Positions 1-12,959 of a DNA stretch of 64,000 nucleotides are shown here, one piece after another. Source of the stretch: Ooceraea biroi (lineage: Eukaryota; Arthropoda; Insecta; Hymenoptera; Formicidae); the NCBI RefSeq assembly GCF_003672135.1, contig NC_039515.1, forward strand, positions 10,478,001-10,542,000, given 5' to 3'. Every line of letters begins with the position of its first letter. The first letter of the stretch is position 1. A model generated the notes under the pieces. It was not told the DNA's origin, ran no database searches, and was given only the letters and a program-made list of their open reading frames with translations. Made by a program: the position numbers and the translations under genes.

Positions 1-644
1 CTTTTTGGGAACCTTCGGCGATACGTGCTTGACGGTATCGATCAGTGTCTCACAATCAGACAGATCGGTGATCAGAATGCGTCGCGCGGGACGAGTCGCA
101 ACGCAATGTCGCGTGAAAATCGCAGTGTCTGTCCGACAAGTCGTAAAATCTTCTTAATGCACGTGAATGAAAGCTCGTTTGTTTACGTTCGTTTTATGAT
201 AGCACTGTAGAAAATGAATTGCACCGCTCTTTAGCGTGCTGAAGAGCGCTTGCACATCAAGGCCAATTTACTCTGGAGATTTTGTTCATTCATCGAAAAT
301 ATAAACGACGGGGGCTCTGCACAAATGTGCGTCCGAGAAGGCCTCTTTCCGAGATTAAAAGAGTGCCTTTTGCATTGTTGAAACAAATTTTCGTTGGAAA
401 AACCGGGCACCCTGGACTCGTCTATTTTCAAAGGTATTCTTAAATTCATTTGGTTTTATGTAAGGGCCGTCCACTTAGTGCCGACGTACAGAATAAAACA
501 CTGTTACCGTAATGGCAGGAACCCGACTTTCCATGGTTCGTAAAACAGTGAAACGTTCCGGAGGTGCTAAAGTGCGTTTTTATCAAAGAATCCCTTCGGC
601 CATTTTTGTAGTAGAAATTTCCTGGGTTATTTAGGTCTTTCATC

Positions 645-710
645 GCTCGTGTGTGTCGATTTTACTGAACGCTCGTGTGTGTCGATTTTACTGAACGCTC
701 GTGCGTGATG
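645..710. repeat. 26-bp tandem repeat, about 2.5 units
   Basis: Two exact 26-bp units (645-670 and 671-696) start GCTCGTGTGTGTCGATTTTA. A partial third diverges after GCTCGTG. No function is visible. Confidence 0.85.
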
Positions 711-996
711 CACGTCATTTCCAGTTCAATCATAATGTCCTGATATGATATCCATCATCGACCTTCGATTATCTTTAAATCGAATATTTCTTAGAATATG
801 CAGCATAATTTGGTAGACCGAGTCAAACGCTATCGCACAATTTGTCCGTGCGATTTTCCCTGAGCGAAAAGAAATCCTATTAAATATAACGACGAGCAGT
901 ATACCTTCATCATTTTGTACGTCTCTTGCGGTCATGCTCGGAGCCGGATGGCGTTGGCAGCAAACCAACATTGGTCGCTATAAATTCGGATAGAAT

Positions 997-1278
997 TTGT
1001 TCTCGGGTGTATCTCTTTTAACGTGGCCTGTCAATTCTCCGTCAGTTTCGGCTAAAGCTGTAGAAGAGATTTACTTGGAGTCGGTTTTAGTATCCTTCCT
1101 CTTTTCTGTTGGCCATATAAACTTTCGCTCTCGACACCACAAAATAACTAATTCCATCAAGAGGGCGTTAGATGAGAATTGGTATTCCCGAGTCTCTTTC
1201 GATCCTGACTATTTCGTATCCTTTCCTGTTGATACAATTCCGAAAACAATGTTATCGATCCTTGACGATCCTCATTAA
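997..1278 (+). other. 93-residue open frame, unknown
   Basis: The frame runs from 997 to a TAA and ends FPVDTIPKTMLSILDDPH. Composition is protein-like, but there is no recognisable domain and no flanking splice structure. It is listed only because it is the least repetitive frame of the first 9 kb. Confidence 0.15.
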
Positions 1279-2219
1279 TTGCAAGACTTGTCTAATCGTA
1301 CGTAAGAAATCGTTTGTTGGATAGAAGAGAGACATTTATGTGCTGGATTACTGCATTGCCATTACACGTACTTGCACGGAGTGAGTGTAACTCGAAAGTG
1401 ACTAATGCCATTCATTCTGTATGCCGCACACACGGGAGGTTACTACCTAAGTTACGCGCTCATAATAGTCAGTTCTTGCCGCGAGCGAAGCGCGGTGCTT
1501 AACTTCCATTACGCATGCTTACTTTTACTAAATACATAATCCAATTAAATCTGCCCGCGCATGATATTGCATTCGCAATCCATTATCGCGAAATTAATAC
1601 AGTATTGTATTCTATTATTGTCGCCACCTATTACATCTATTAATTCGTGCCTATTATCGTAAACGAACGGCCGTGGGAGAAGGAAGGGGGGAGCGTCAAA
1701 TTGCCTCGCAATTAATCGTTAATGCAATCATTGACTCGGTTTTTCCGGCGTGTCCGTCCGTTCGTCCGTGCGTGCGCGCGCGAGCCCCCGAAAAGAACCC
1801 CGGCAACCCGAAAAAGGGTAACCGGATTATCTCCATGCACGTCCACGATTAGTTTGGAACGTAATCCACTCGGGACCGTCTTCGTGAACTTTGCTCTCAA
1901 TCGCGATAATAAACGCAACGTGCGCTGCTCGCTTGCTCGGGGAGCGTTCAACGTGCGCGTTTAACTCCGCGTTTAGATAGCGCGCAGTTTCCATTCATCA
2001 AACTGCGAATCCGACAAATATGTGCGGTCGTTAGTAAGCACTCCTGCAAAGTGCCGTCGTCTTTCGTATCGGTCCAGCAAACGAGATCGGCCGGCACGTT
2101 CCCGATCGATCAGACACATCTCACCCCGGCACGATCACGCGCATCGTCGATCATCGCCGGTAAGAAGTTAACTTTGAGATCTGCTAAGTGACTTTAAATA
2201 TCTCCGCTGGAACTTTGGT

Positions 2220-2395
2220 CGAAACTTGCAATTTTCTACGCCACCGCCGCCGCCGCTGTTGCTTTTCGTCGATGAGAAAGCTTTTTTTCTCTCTCTCTCT
2301 CTCTCTCTAACGGCACTTAATGGGAATCCGTGTGGACTGCAAGTTTGCCCGAACGCGGTTACAAATATATATAAATAACTTTCTTGAAACATATT
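2220..2395. repeat. Dispersed repeat, copy A
   Basis: This block resembles 6890-7015 in the same orientation. The shared parts are GATGAGAAAGCTTTTTT, then GGACTGCAAGTTTGCCCGAA, then ACAAATATATATAAATAACTT. A CT microsatellite at 2289-2308 is expanded only in this copy. The minus-strand translation gives SYLYIFVTAFGQTCSP, close to SYLHIFVSLFRHTCSP in copy B. It is probably an old transposon remnant; the family is unknown. Confidence 0.5.
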
Positions 2396-5300
2396 GAACA
2401 ACGAGTGAAACAAGTCGGCTTTATACAGACTCGACGCCATGTACCGAGCGACGATGTAATCCGACGATCCGTCCCGCGATTGTCTTCGATTTTCGCGGGA
2501 TCAACGTCTCAGATCGCAAGGAATGTATCGTGCACCGCGCATAAGAACGAGGATATCCGCGAGATGTGTCTTCCGGGAGCAGGATGTACAAGGAAACGAG
2601 CGATTCTGGTAACCGTGACGCGAGATCGATCGTCTGCTTCCGAGATGTGCTGCGGGCTGCGGCCGCCCAGATCTAACGTATTCGGCTTCCCGTGTGCGAG
2701 GGATTCAAGTACCTATATTTTTAACGCGAAGTGAAATGTATTCTTAAACGGGGGTGACTATCAGGGTGTGCATCAAGACGGGGATTATAGTAATTAACAA
2801 CGTAGCTGCATGCGATAACAGTCACTTAACTGCTCGAGTTTGCTGACATGTTTACGTAACGTGCACGTGACGCGTAATAATTTCTGACCGATTATTATCT
2901 TTGCACATTAACAAAATGATTAAAAATTACTTTGCAAACTACTGTGATTGCCCCACGTTACACGCGAGTATTAATTGTTCGCGCACGCACTAATCTCTCT
3001 GGATTTATGTCGCATTGTTAGCACAAAACATCTCTTTGATGATCCGCAATCATTGATCTAAAGATATCTCATTTTTTAATTTGTTACGTCAAAAGTTCGT
3101 CTTGCTGAAATTGAGAATTGTGGAGAAGGTTTCAGAACTCTGTGTGGGATTCGAGTGTTTTAATTTCAACTTGATTTGACTCATTGTGGACTTGTTATGG
3201 GCACTATCGTCGTATTGTATCGTAATATCACGTTACGTAACTCGTGACAAATCCAGGTGCGCTAAAACTGGCAAGTTCTGCGCGTGAATTCGCCTTAATG
3301 GAGAACGGCTCGTTGCTCTCGATATGCGCACAATCGAATAATCTGACGAGCGGAAGGAGCGTTACCGGCTTGCGTTGTTACTTGCAAGTTCCTGATCTTA
3401 TGCCAGTCTGATAGTTAACTTCGACCTGGAGGTAACTAGTTAGTGTGCTACGTAATACGGGGGCGGTTTAACGTTCGTCGATCTTATGCCGTAGCGCCAT
3501 CAGACGCCAGTTAGCCTACGTCGAGGGTGTAACACAATGCATTAATGAAGTTGCACTGACGTGTTCGGAACGGCTTCATTGAAAAAGCCGAGCTTTCGAA
3601 GCTGCATAATTAAATTTCCCCAATTTCGCAGACATTTATGCGTCATTTGCACTTGATTGATCGATTATTGGTGTTACAGCCAATCAAGGCACGCAAGGCG
3701 TCTGAAAGGCGCGGAATTGCTTGGCAGAAGGAAAGTAAGCGATAAAAGCAATCGATACCGACGTAAGTATAACAATAAATTGAAAAAGTATGCGAACACG
3801 GCAGACTACAATTAGAGCGTAATGATTCTTGTTGCCTTGTCATTTGTAACATTTGTAACAATATTGAATTTCGCTTCCTTGAGACAAATGGTCAGGTTTA
3901 TTGGATAGTCACTAATGACTTTTACGCGGAATAGGTGATCATCGATGTCTAGCAATGTGCGGCAGCATTTAGGAAGCAGAACTTTGATCGATTTGTCCCA
4001 TTTCGGGCGCTGCCCCAATCAAGGAACAGACTGCACACCTGAATGGTAGTCGTGCAACTTGCAGAATCGAATGCCCACTCTATATCCATTAACTCACACC
4101 AGCGCGCGACGCGAGTAATGCAAATTTTGATTCGTCGGTATCCGGCGCATTTGTAATGTAAATTAATACGGGACGGGAGACGCGAGGCGTATAAAACCGA
4201 TGACGTTTATCTCGTATTGTTTCAACACCTTTTTTTTCCACAGCGACCCGCAAATAGCTGCGTCGGCGCACCGGTTTATCCACGTTTTTCCTAATGGAAA
4301 GGTCGAATTTATTTGCTCGTAAAAAAGGAAGAAATTCGCGATCGCTCTACGCAGTGCAGCTCTGAAATAACGTTCAGTTAACTCCGCACACAGAGGCGTT
4401 CTTTGAATACGTTAAATAAATATGATTTATTCAACTTTCAACGACGACTTCGGTAACCAGTTTCCAACTCTGGCCTCGTTTCTCGCAGCGAACGCTGGCG
4501 TATTGTTGGAAGGCCAAAATTATGAAGGGTGTATTAAATATAAAAATCAGAAAGAAACGCAGAAGAAATAGAACGAATGTGGACAAATATAATTCGCGAG
4601 AGGAATAACTCTCCGCCAAATTCTTTTCTTCTCTCTTTTTCCGGTGGCCGTTCTTAATGTGCCCCGTGGCACGTTACACATAATTTCCATTTACGTAGTG
4701 TCGCACAGACGGCAGCACACACTCGGCGCTGATTATTTCCGTATTTCCGGCGCAGCCACGGAGGAAAAGATTGAGAATTAATCCCGACGTCACGTTTCGC
4801 CCGGGACCGAGCGGCGCGTTTCGAGGCGACATAACGTAAATCGCGGCAGATTTCTCCGGGCGGGTTTATGCCCGACTCGGGGCGACGTGGCCGTCGTCGT
4901 CGTTTCCGAGCTCTGTTTTTCAAATCCGAGGGCAGTCGGTTTAACGGCAATCCGGTAGTGTAAGCCCTCGCCAAAGGCGGGCGGCGGCGGCAGCGAGAGG
5001 GTGCAAGCTGGAAGGTTGAGAGGAGCAAAAAGGAGAGGAGGGTGTACGATTTTGTCGAAATCGATTCGTGTTGCGAAGCGGTGAGCCCGGCGAATCGCTA
5101 CTTCTAAACGTGGCAATCTGGCCAATTACGGGAACGCGCGGGCCGACACTATTCGCCGCGTTGGTACCAGGCTAATGCAAATTTCGGTTTGTCGAAAGCT
5201 GCGAGCAAAGCCGTAATGCAAATCGGTGCAAATTAATGCAGATCGTAGGTGAAACCGACAGGCCGATAAAGTTTTTCACCGTGCCGTCGATGGAGCGCGG

Positions 5301-5571
5301 ACGAGCGAGCTTGCCGCGTCGCTTTGTGCTCTCTTTCGCGTGTAACGCCTGACCAAACAGCACGCTAATACCACTTATATTGCACGAGATCTCGTATCGC
5401 GTACATTCTTGCAAGTAATTACACGAGTGCCCGGCGTGCGTACGCTTCCATTACGAGAGCGATTCAAAAAAGTGTCGAGTTGCCGGGGCCGTAACTTCTT
5501 GCGCGAACGAGTTCGTCGAGCGAGACGTTTTAAGCCCGTATACTGCACCCTTGACAGCCATTTTTCGCGTT

Positions 5572-5640
5572 TATACAGAGTGTCCCGGGAGGAACCGCTC
5601 GGAATTTTGAGAATGCAGTATTCAAGCGACTTTAACGAGG
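5572..5640 (+). repeat. Possible solo transposon terminus (TACAGAGTGTCCCGGG)
   Basis: The motif TATACAGAGTGTCCCGGGAG matches the outer end of the DUF4817-type element at 12960 (ACAGGGTGTCCCGGG). No matching inverted end is apparent nearby. It is probably a relic of a related family. Confidence 0.45.
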
Positions 5641-6889
5641 AAAACTTCGTCGACCGAGACTGAACGTTTCGACAGGGATTTCCAGAGAGAACAGGGCTTG
5701 CCCGAAATTTTACATTTTTAGGTCTCAATACGATAAAAATATACAAAACGGTGACAATGTACCAAAATTTAAGTAAAGGACGTGTACAAGGAATATTAAT
5801 TGTACAATAACATTATCTCTTTTTCTCTCGAAACACTTATTACTTTTATCCTCACTACTTTTAAGCGACAATATTTGCGAAAAAATGGCGAATCTTTTCT
5901 GAAGTAGTCTGTAGAATTCGTGTTTAACCATGTTCCGTCGAGTATACAGTATAGTGCGTAACAGCGGGTAGCTTCCTCTATCGCGTTACTGCAAAGAAGG
6001 GCAGTGTGCGGTAATTTGATTTTTACACACTGTGATAGCATCTTGGATGAACATTGGCACAATGGAGGAGTTATTTCATTGTCCGAAATGGTAGTAAATG
6101 AGTTAATCGGGCTTTGCAAATGGATAAACTCAGTTCCACGAGCTCAACTTTGTCCCGCGGAGCAATCGTCTCCAGAAACGCATGTAATTCACTTCACGAA
6201 CGATTCCTGCAGGATTGACGGACATTAAAAGGAAAGCGATTGTGCGATGCATTGTTTGCGCGTACTTTTTGTGCTTTAAGACAGCAGACGGGAGAGCAGA
6301 AAGTTTGTCTCCACCTTCTGATTTGCTTGTCGTGTCTCATGAAGGCGGATTTACGAAAACCCCGCGCGTTCTATTGATTTCACGGGGATGGAACGAGGGG
6401 GGACAGCATGATCGAATCTCGACGATTTGCTTTTAAACATTGAAGAAGTACTCACAGTTAAAGGGTCAAAGCGAGAATGGCGGCTGCGTTTCTTTACGAT
6501 CGGTGATTCGCAGAGTCGTAAAGTGTAACGATTTGATTAGTTCCTTTTGGGATTTACATTTTACGTGCGGCGCAGCAGAGAGAGAGAGAGAGAGTGCGGA
6601 ATACACCTATCGTGCGATCTGGATAATAAATCATCGTGGCTTAAGTCGTTCGTCAGTATCGCGCGATCTTCGGTAGCGCGGGGAAAATGTTTAGTGGGGT
6701 AAATTTAGATTAAACACTTTGCGATATATGTGCTATCACTAATGGCCGTCATCGCCGAAATCGTTAATCAATGTTCACCCGACACCCCGTCACTCTGATC
6801 AGTCTTTCCGGACACCTTCCGCATAATTGCACGCGTTGCGGATGGGACCGCGGAATTAACATGTACAGATGACCTAACGGTAGTGGAAC

Positions 6890-7015
6890 GAACACCGATC
6901 ATCCCTTTGGCGCCTCCACAGTTCGGAAACGCGCGTGAATGAGAAAACCTTTTTCTTCTCTAATGGCGGACTACAAGTGTGCCTGAACAATGATACAAAT
7001 ATATGTAAATAACTT
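6890..7015. repeat. Dispersed repeat, copy B
   Basis: Diverged partner of 2220-2395, sharing GGACTACAAGTGTGCCTGAA and ACAAATATATGTAAATAACTT. It lacks the CT expansion. Similarity ends abruptly after the AATAACTT block in both copies, which may mark one true end of the unit. Confidence 0.5.
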
Positions 7016-8831
7016 AATAAAAGAGGCGCCGCTCGCATCCGCGCGCGCGTATTATAAATAATCTCACCAATGCGCCGTGCAGCAGTGCGGTGTCGTCGGC
7101 GCAGACTTGTCACGCGGATCTTTCCGGATGTGCGAGTAATTCGAAGAATACGACGGAAGAATACACGTATCCTCCCTCTCGTCGACCCTCCTTACAAGGA
7201 GCGTGCCGGCGCGATGGAGTCCTCGCGTTCGCTCGTTTTCGTACAACGCGTGGTGTTTCGCCCCGGAAATCCGGAATTCCACGCGAAGCGAGGCGTAGCC
7301 GGCGGCCGAGATCGGTGCAGGACATCTTCTCTCGCCTACGTCCGCGTCTCGTGCAGCCACGTCGCCAATCTGTCCGCCGCACAACGGATCCTCCTGAGCG
7401 AATGGCAGTCCATTACGGCGCGCGTAATCGGCCGCTCGAGCACGCGCGATTGTCAAGGCTGACAGCCGGCTCGAATCGAATCATCTCAACCGTATAAGGC
7501 GATTGAGAACGGTTTTGCGCGCGGATTCCGCGCGCGAGCAAGTCGCGAACACCACGCTCGGGGGTGGCATCTCGTATTCCTATCTTCGTTTCGCGATGCG
7601 GGGACAATGCGGGGTTCCACCTGCCCGACCAATGTAAAGCTTGAGCTACCTGTTAGTGTCACTTGATTATCCAGTATTATCGTAAATTTAATTTTTCCGA
7701 TGAATCCCCGCTCTTTGTTAACTCTCCTTGCGGGTGGAAAATTGAAAAGGGAGAAAAATATTTATATAACATGTTTATTTCATTATTATCATTATTGTCC
7801 AATTATTATCATCAAAGCAAAAACTTTTGGTAAATATATTTGATAAATGTTGCAATTATGATTAGGGGTGATCTCATTAGGGCCGACGATATCATTGATC
7901 TTGATATACATATGTTATCAAGAATGGCTCTGAAGATAATTCTCAAGAATTATCAAGAAGATGGCTCTGATTAATTTGCAAAAACTTTTAGTCGTCGCTC
8001 GTTGTTTATTATAAAGTGATATAAACAAATAAAGATGATGATGTCACCTTATTCTTAACATCTATCGAAATTTCGATTTCTGCAATGTTATGGACAGGCA
8101 GTAGGTTGAAACCACGATCGTCAACACCATCGGGGAGGGTTTCAGATACAGACTACAGTCTTTTAGCGACGTGCGAGCGTCGCCCGCATGTCACTGGAGT
8201 TTTATGAAATGAAACGCGCGTGACATATTTCTGCGAGTTTTTTCGCGAGTCTATCGTAAACGAGAGCAATTCGGCCAGCCGTTCTTCAGCCATTCGCACG
8301 CCATAGGCGGGGAAACGCGCGTCGCGCGGTCCTTCATGCGGCGCTATTATGCAAATGAGATTTATCTAAAAATAGGGAAAAACGCATAGGTGGAAGAGAA
8401 CGCGATCTCAATTTTACGCGGCGCGCCGGTGTCCGCGCGAAAACGAGGTCGACGTAATTTTAGCGGAGCGCTTTCGTGTGTTTCGGGTAAGCGCTCGCGC
8501 GCCACGAGATAAACCGCGTTGCCGCGATGCTAATTAAAAAAACGCCACGGTTATTACGCGTCATTGTTGCAGACGCGGTGCAGCACGCGCGCGTCGGCCG
8601 CGCGCTCGCATTTGCACGAGCGATTCGTTGAGAACAATTGACCGAATCGCGATTGACGTTGGGGAGGACAATCGGGTTACGGGTGAAATATAAATAAAAT
8701 ATGGACCGCGGCCAGATTCCCATGATGGAGCGATTGACAGAACCTGGAAACGTGATGAAAAATAATTCATCGTTTTGATAAATAATTGCTCGTCGGAGCT
8801 TCCTGCGTTTTTGCACCGAGAGAAGAGAGGA

Positions 8832-8905
8832 CGAGAGAGAGAGAGAGAGAGGAAGAGAATAGAGAGAGAGAGAGAGGGAGAGAATAGAGAGAGAGAGTGA
8901 GAGAT
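8832..8905. repeat. (GA)n microsatellite, interrupted
   Basis: Several GA runs are separated by GGAAGAGAAT-like interruptions. It is one of many purine/pyrimidine tracts in the window. Confidence 0.95.
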
Positions 8906-9296
8906 TTCGCTATCACGGAACATTGGATTTTTCTACGGTCGAATTATTTGGAATAATCCACGAGTTTTGTACGCTCTCGCGGTTTTGCCGCGATAACGAA
9001 GTCTTCGTAGAATTTTGTGCGGAATTTGAATCGCCAATTACCATAATGCCGCAGATAGGACGTCAGTCTATCGACGATCAGTCAGTCGAGCAGATTTTAA
9101 ATGCACGTTAGCGATAATGCGGTGGCTTTGGTAGCGTCGAAAGGGGGAGAATATCACATTTCTCTTTTTTCGAGTCTCATTCGTAATTATACATCAAATA
9201 TAATACATCAAATATTGGAGATGGTAAGAGAATTCTGATAATTATATCAATATTTGCCATGAATTTTGTAAACTGAAAGTATCATTTTCGCGTATA

Positions 9297-10581
9297 TTGG
9301 GTTGGCCAAAAAGTAATTGCGTTTTTTTCCAATAGATGGACATACATGTCTTCAAATGTAACTAACTTCATTCTAAACCGCAAATTCATTATGTAGGTTA
9401 ACAACTCACAGTTCAAGCTTCTTTTACAAAAAGAAAGTACACGATTTCGTTAACAATTGTTTCTTTGCCGTCGATTTTAAAATGGAAAATCAAAAAGAAC
9501 ATTTTCCTCATATTTTGTTTTATTACTTCCGAAAAGGGAAAAACGCTGTGCAAGCTCATAAAAAGTTATGTCATGTATATGGCGAAGATGCTTTAAAACT
9601 GCGGCAGTGTCAAAATTAGTTTACTAAATTTCGATCTGCAGATTTTAATGTGAAAGATGCACCACGCTCAGGAAGGCCAATCGAAATTAATGATGACAAA
9701 ATAAAGGCACTGATCGATTCCAATCGGCGTTTAACGACCCGAGAGATTGCTGAGAATCTTAACATATCGAAATCGAGTGTTGAAAACCATTTAAAACGAC
9801 TTGGATACATTAGTAAGCTCGATATTTCGGTACCACATGAGCTGAAAGAAATTCATCTCACTAAGCGTATTGACATCTGCGATTCTCTTTTGAAACGTGA
9901 GGAAAATGATCGATTTTTGAAACGTATGATAACAGGCGACGAAAAATGGATCGTCTACAACAACGTCGAACGAAAAAGATCGTGGAGCAAGCGTGATGAA
10001 CCTGCTCAAAGCACTTCAAAAGCAGATATTCACCAAAGAAAGATTATGCTGTCAGTCTGGTGGGACTTTAAAGGTATTGTGTATTTTGAGCTGCTTGCAA
10101 GGAATCAAACCATTAATTCGGACGTATACTGTCGTCAACTGGATAAATTAAATGATGCCATCAAACAGAAACGTCGAGAATTGGTGAATCGCAAAGGTGT
10201 TGTGTTTCACCATGATAACGCTAGACCACGTACAAGTTTGGTCACTCGTGAAAAATTGTTGCAGCTTGGATGGGATGTTACCACATCCACCATATTCGCC
10301 AGATCTGGCACCATCAGATTACCATTCGTTTCGTTCTTTGCAAAACACCTTGAATGGTAAAACCTTTACTGCTGATGAGGATATCAAATCGTTGTTGGAA
10401 TTGTTTTTTACTGAAAAAGATAAGAACTTTTTTGAGCGCGGAATCATGAAGTTGCCTGAAAAATGGCAAAAGATAATCAAACAAAATGGACAATATATTG
10501 TTTAATAAAGTTTTTGTTTCCCATGAAAAATTCGCCTTTTATTTATATAAAAAAAACGCAATTACTTTTTGGTCAACCCAA
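9297..10581 (+). mobile_element. mariner element (IS630-Tc1-mariner), complete but inactive
   Basis: Inverted repeats of about 30 bp begin TTGGGTTGGCCAAAAAGTAA on the left. The right copy differs at one base (GGTTGACC). The element is flanked by the TA duplication at 9295-9296 and 10582-10583. Its length of 1285 bp is normal for mariner. The terminal sequence resembles the cecropia-type mariners of insects and primates; that subfamily call is inference. Confidence 0.96.
9482..10505 (+). pseudogene. Broken mariner transposase
   Basis: The frame opens at the ATG at 9482. An in-frame TAG at 9617-9619 sits where mariners usually have Trp in the HTH region. A frame change near 10275-10280 follows, consistent with loss of two bases, and the frame ends at the TAA at 10503-10505. 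Both parts of the DD34D catalytic domain are recognisable: first Asp in ITGDEKWI, second in HHDNARP, third in SPDLAPSDYH after the frame change. The paired N-terminal HTH motifs (LTTREIAENLNISKSSVENH) are kept. Apart from these two lesions the sequence is well preserved, so inactivation is fairly recent. Nothing suggests host use. Confidence 0.94.
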
Positions 10582-10583
10582 TA

Positions 10584-12959
10584 GTAGTGACATCGCTCAA
10601 AAATATTGCTCAAAAATATCTTGCGTGCGATTAAATAAACGTGCAACGTAAAATTACAATTTGCACGCACGCGCGCTGAGATACGAAAAAGATACGAAAG
10701 ATATACAAACATGTGTGAGAGAGAGAGAGAGAATTTTAAAACTTGCAAAAATGCACCGCTTTGGTATAAATTTGCTTGGCAGGAGTCTGCCTTCAGCAAG
10801 GACGGGCAACGAGAAATTCAACCGAATCACCAACTCGTATCGCATTTTGAGTCGGGAAATATGGTCACCCTTTGTATATCGCCTGCTTGTACGCGAACAA
10901 CGCTCGTCGCTCAAACAGCTCCAAACCCTCCGCGAGATAGACGCTCCGTTTGAATTAGATTCAGAGCTGCGAATCCCTGGCGCATCCCCCTCGAAGACAC
11001 CGGCAGCTACTTTAGCGACAACTAATGCCACTTCGACAGTTGGAGATCGATGGGAATGTAAAAGTATCGTCGGTCCACGTTTCGGGAAAAGAATAATTTC
11101 GCCGGTCGGCACGTAGCCCCGTGCACCCCGCGCGAGGAACGGTGATAAATCATTGCGCCGCACGATCCCCCGCTGAAGAATGGGGAGAGCCACGCCGCTG
11201 CCATCGACGATCCCGTCCTCGTCCCGCGAATTTTTCGCACAGCCGGGCACAGACAGCGGGGGTCTCGTCTCCACCCTCCTCCCCTTCCGCCGCCCGTCAT
11301 TGTAATTAGATATCCGAGCGCGATGAATAACGATACTGAAATATCCATATTTTCCCTCACCCTCTCTGCCTGGTTCTTCCCTCTCGTTCCGTTCTTCTTT
11401 TTCTTTTCTTCCTGTTCCATCCGTCTCAACCCCCGGTTCTCTCTCCCTCGTTTCCTTTTTCCTTTTTACCTTTCGCGCGCCACTTTCCTGCCGGTGCGGC
11501 TCCCGATACGCTCGGTAAACCGAGATACAAAGTCCACTCACGTTTCTCGGGGAAACCGGGAGAGGCGCCGAGGAGAGGCGGGACTTCTCGAAAGGAACCC
11601 GAGAAAGTATCCCGTATTAAATTACAGACGAGAGGCGTAAATCTTTACGGAGTGAAAACTCCGACTCTCCCTCCCGCGCGGTCCAAGTTTGAGTTTTTTA
11701 ACTTCGGCGCGAGCCGGCCTTGTATAATGAACCGCCGGCGCATCGGCGCAAAGATATATTGTGTCCCGAGCGTACTGGGACGCGTGCGGATTTAAAAGAC
11801 CGAGGGATCTTCCGCTAGACGAACTGCTTTCGCGACGCGTTTCCTGTACGCCCGCCGCGTACGTAGATGTGGCTGCTGCTTCCCTTTGCGTTTTCAGAGA
11901 GGGTAGACGATGCGAGAGCCGGCCACGAGCATGTGTCGCTTAATAGGTCTGCAATGTTAGAAGAAAAAAAATCCACCCAGGACGAATGTCTGATTTTCTT
12001 CCTTTTCTCTTGTCTCTCTTTCTTGCTTCTCTCCCGATGTAGTTGCTTTGGTCATTCATTTACTCGCTTTCTCTTGCGCTCACGAAAAGTAAATTATCGT
12101 ATCTCTGCTGTGCAAACGATTAAATTCGAGCCTTGAAGAGATCGTGTTTCAAAAATTTCAGAATTTTTATATGATATTCTTTTTCATGTGGATAATATAT
12201 GATAATTTTACATTTCACTTATTTTTGCAAAATCGGCAGGAAAGTTAGAGATAATAACGAGCAGTTCTTTCGGCAAGATTCGCCTCTCGTGACGCAAAGT
12301 GGCTCAGTAGTATTTATAATTTTCATTGTAACCATCACAGCTTCATAGCCACGTGTTTGTGTGTGTTGAAAAGCCAGAGACGAAAAGTTCGAGACGTTTG
12401 TTGGAATGTGAGGTACAAGATCGCTCCGCCTACGAGCTCGCCTCAGTAATTCAAAATGGCCGATATAAGTATCGGGAGTGCTTAGCATTCTATATCGCGC
12501 ACAGAGCGTAAAGTTCTCCGCAATCTCTCCGTACGAAATGTAAATCATTAGCGGCTCGAAACGCGAGCTCTTTCAGCGAAATAATGCGGACCCGCGGCTG
12601 ACGAGTATACTCGCGCGTATCACTCGGCGATATTCGCAGAAGTGGGTAAATCAAGCCGGTATCGGGAAATCCGCTTTGAGTCTCCTTAATAAAATCGCAA
12701 TCCCGGAAACGGTTTTCTCTCATTAATCTTTTTATCCGATCTTACCTCTTGCCAAAGCGTTTATTTCCTGTTCAACCCTGAGAAATGCGCATTCACCGTC
12801 ATGGCAGCTCTCAGCAGTATTAGGATTTCAAAAAGCTCCCTGGAACGCAGCAGCGTTCGATTATTAATTTCTTTTCCACCTCTCCCTCCCCCCTCTCTCT
12901 TTCTCTCTCTCTCTTTCTCTTCCTTCCATCTTCCATCGAAAGATTCGTATTTTCTTATA
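10584..12959. other. Gene-poor DNA between mariner and the DUF4817-type element
   Basis: A GC- and purine-skewed block at 10.9-11.6 kb opens a 295-residue minus-strand frame rich in Arg/Glu/Gly that I judge non-coding. The rest shows nothing recognisable. Confidence 0.6.
12880..12930. repeat. Pyrimidine tract (CT-rich)
   Basis: A C/T-only run immediately upstream of the DUF4817-type element; a second CT run at 13647-13668 lies just downstream of it. Confidence 0.9.

Larger units (their letters stand above)
1..9294. other. Gene-poor DNA before the mariner
   Basis: I see no supported exon here. Contents are the 26-bp tandem (645), two dispersed-repeat copies (2220 and 6890), a solo terminus (5572), GA/CT tracts, GC-rich islands around 4.8-5.5 and 7.0-7.6 kb where overlapping frames open on both strands, and an AT-rich dip at 7.66-8.1 kb. 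Confidence 0.6.

Noticed and set aside
7064..7497. Cluster of four overlapping frames of 90-135 residues on both strands
   Set aside because: Typical of a CpG island with few stop codons; at most one could be real and none looks like a protein family.
10654..11541. 295-residue minus-strand open frame, the longest in the window
   Set aside because: Arg/Glu/Lys/Gly-rich, reads through purine-skewed DNA and a GA microsatellite, overlaps frames on the other strand, and shows no domain.
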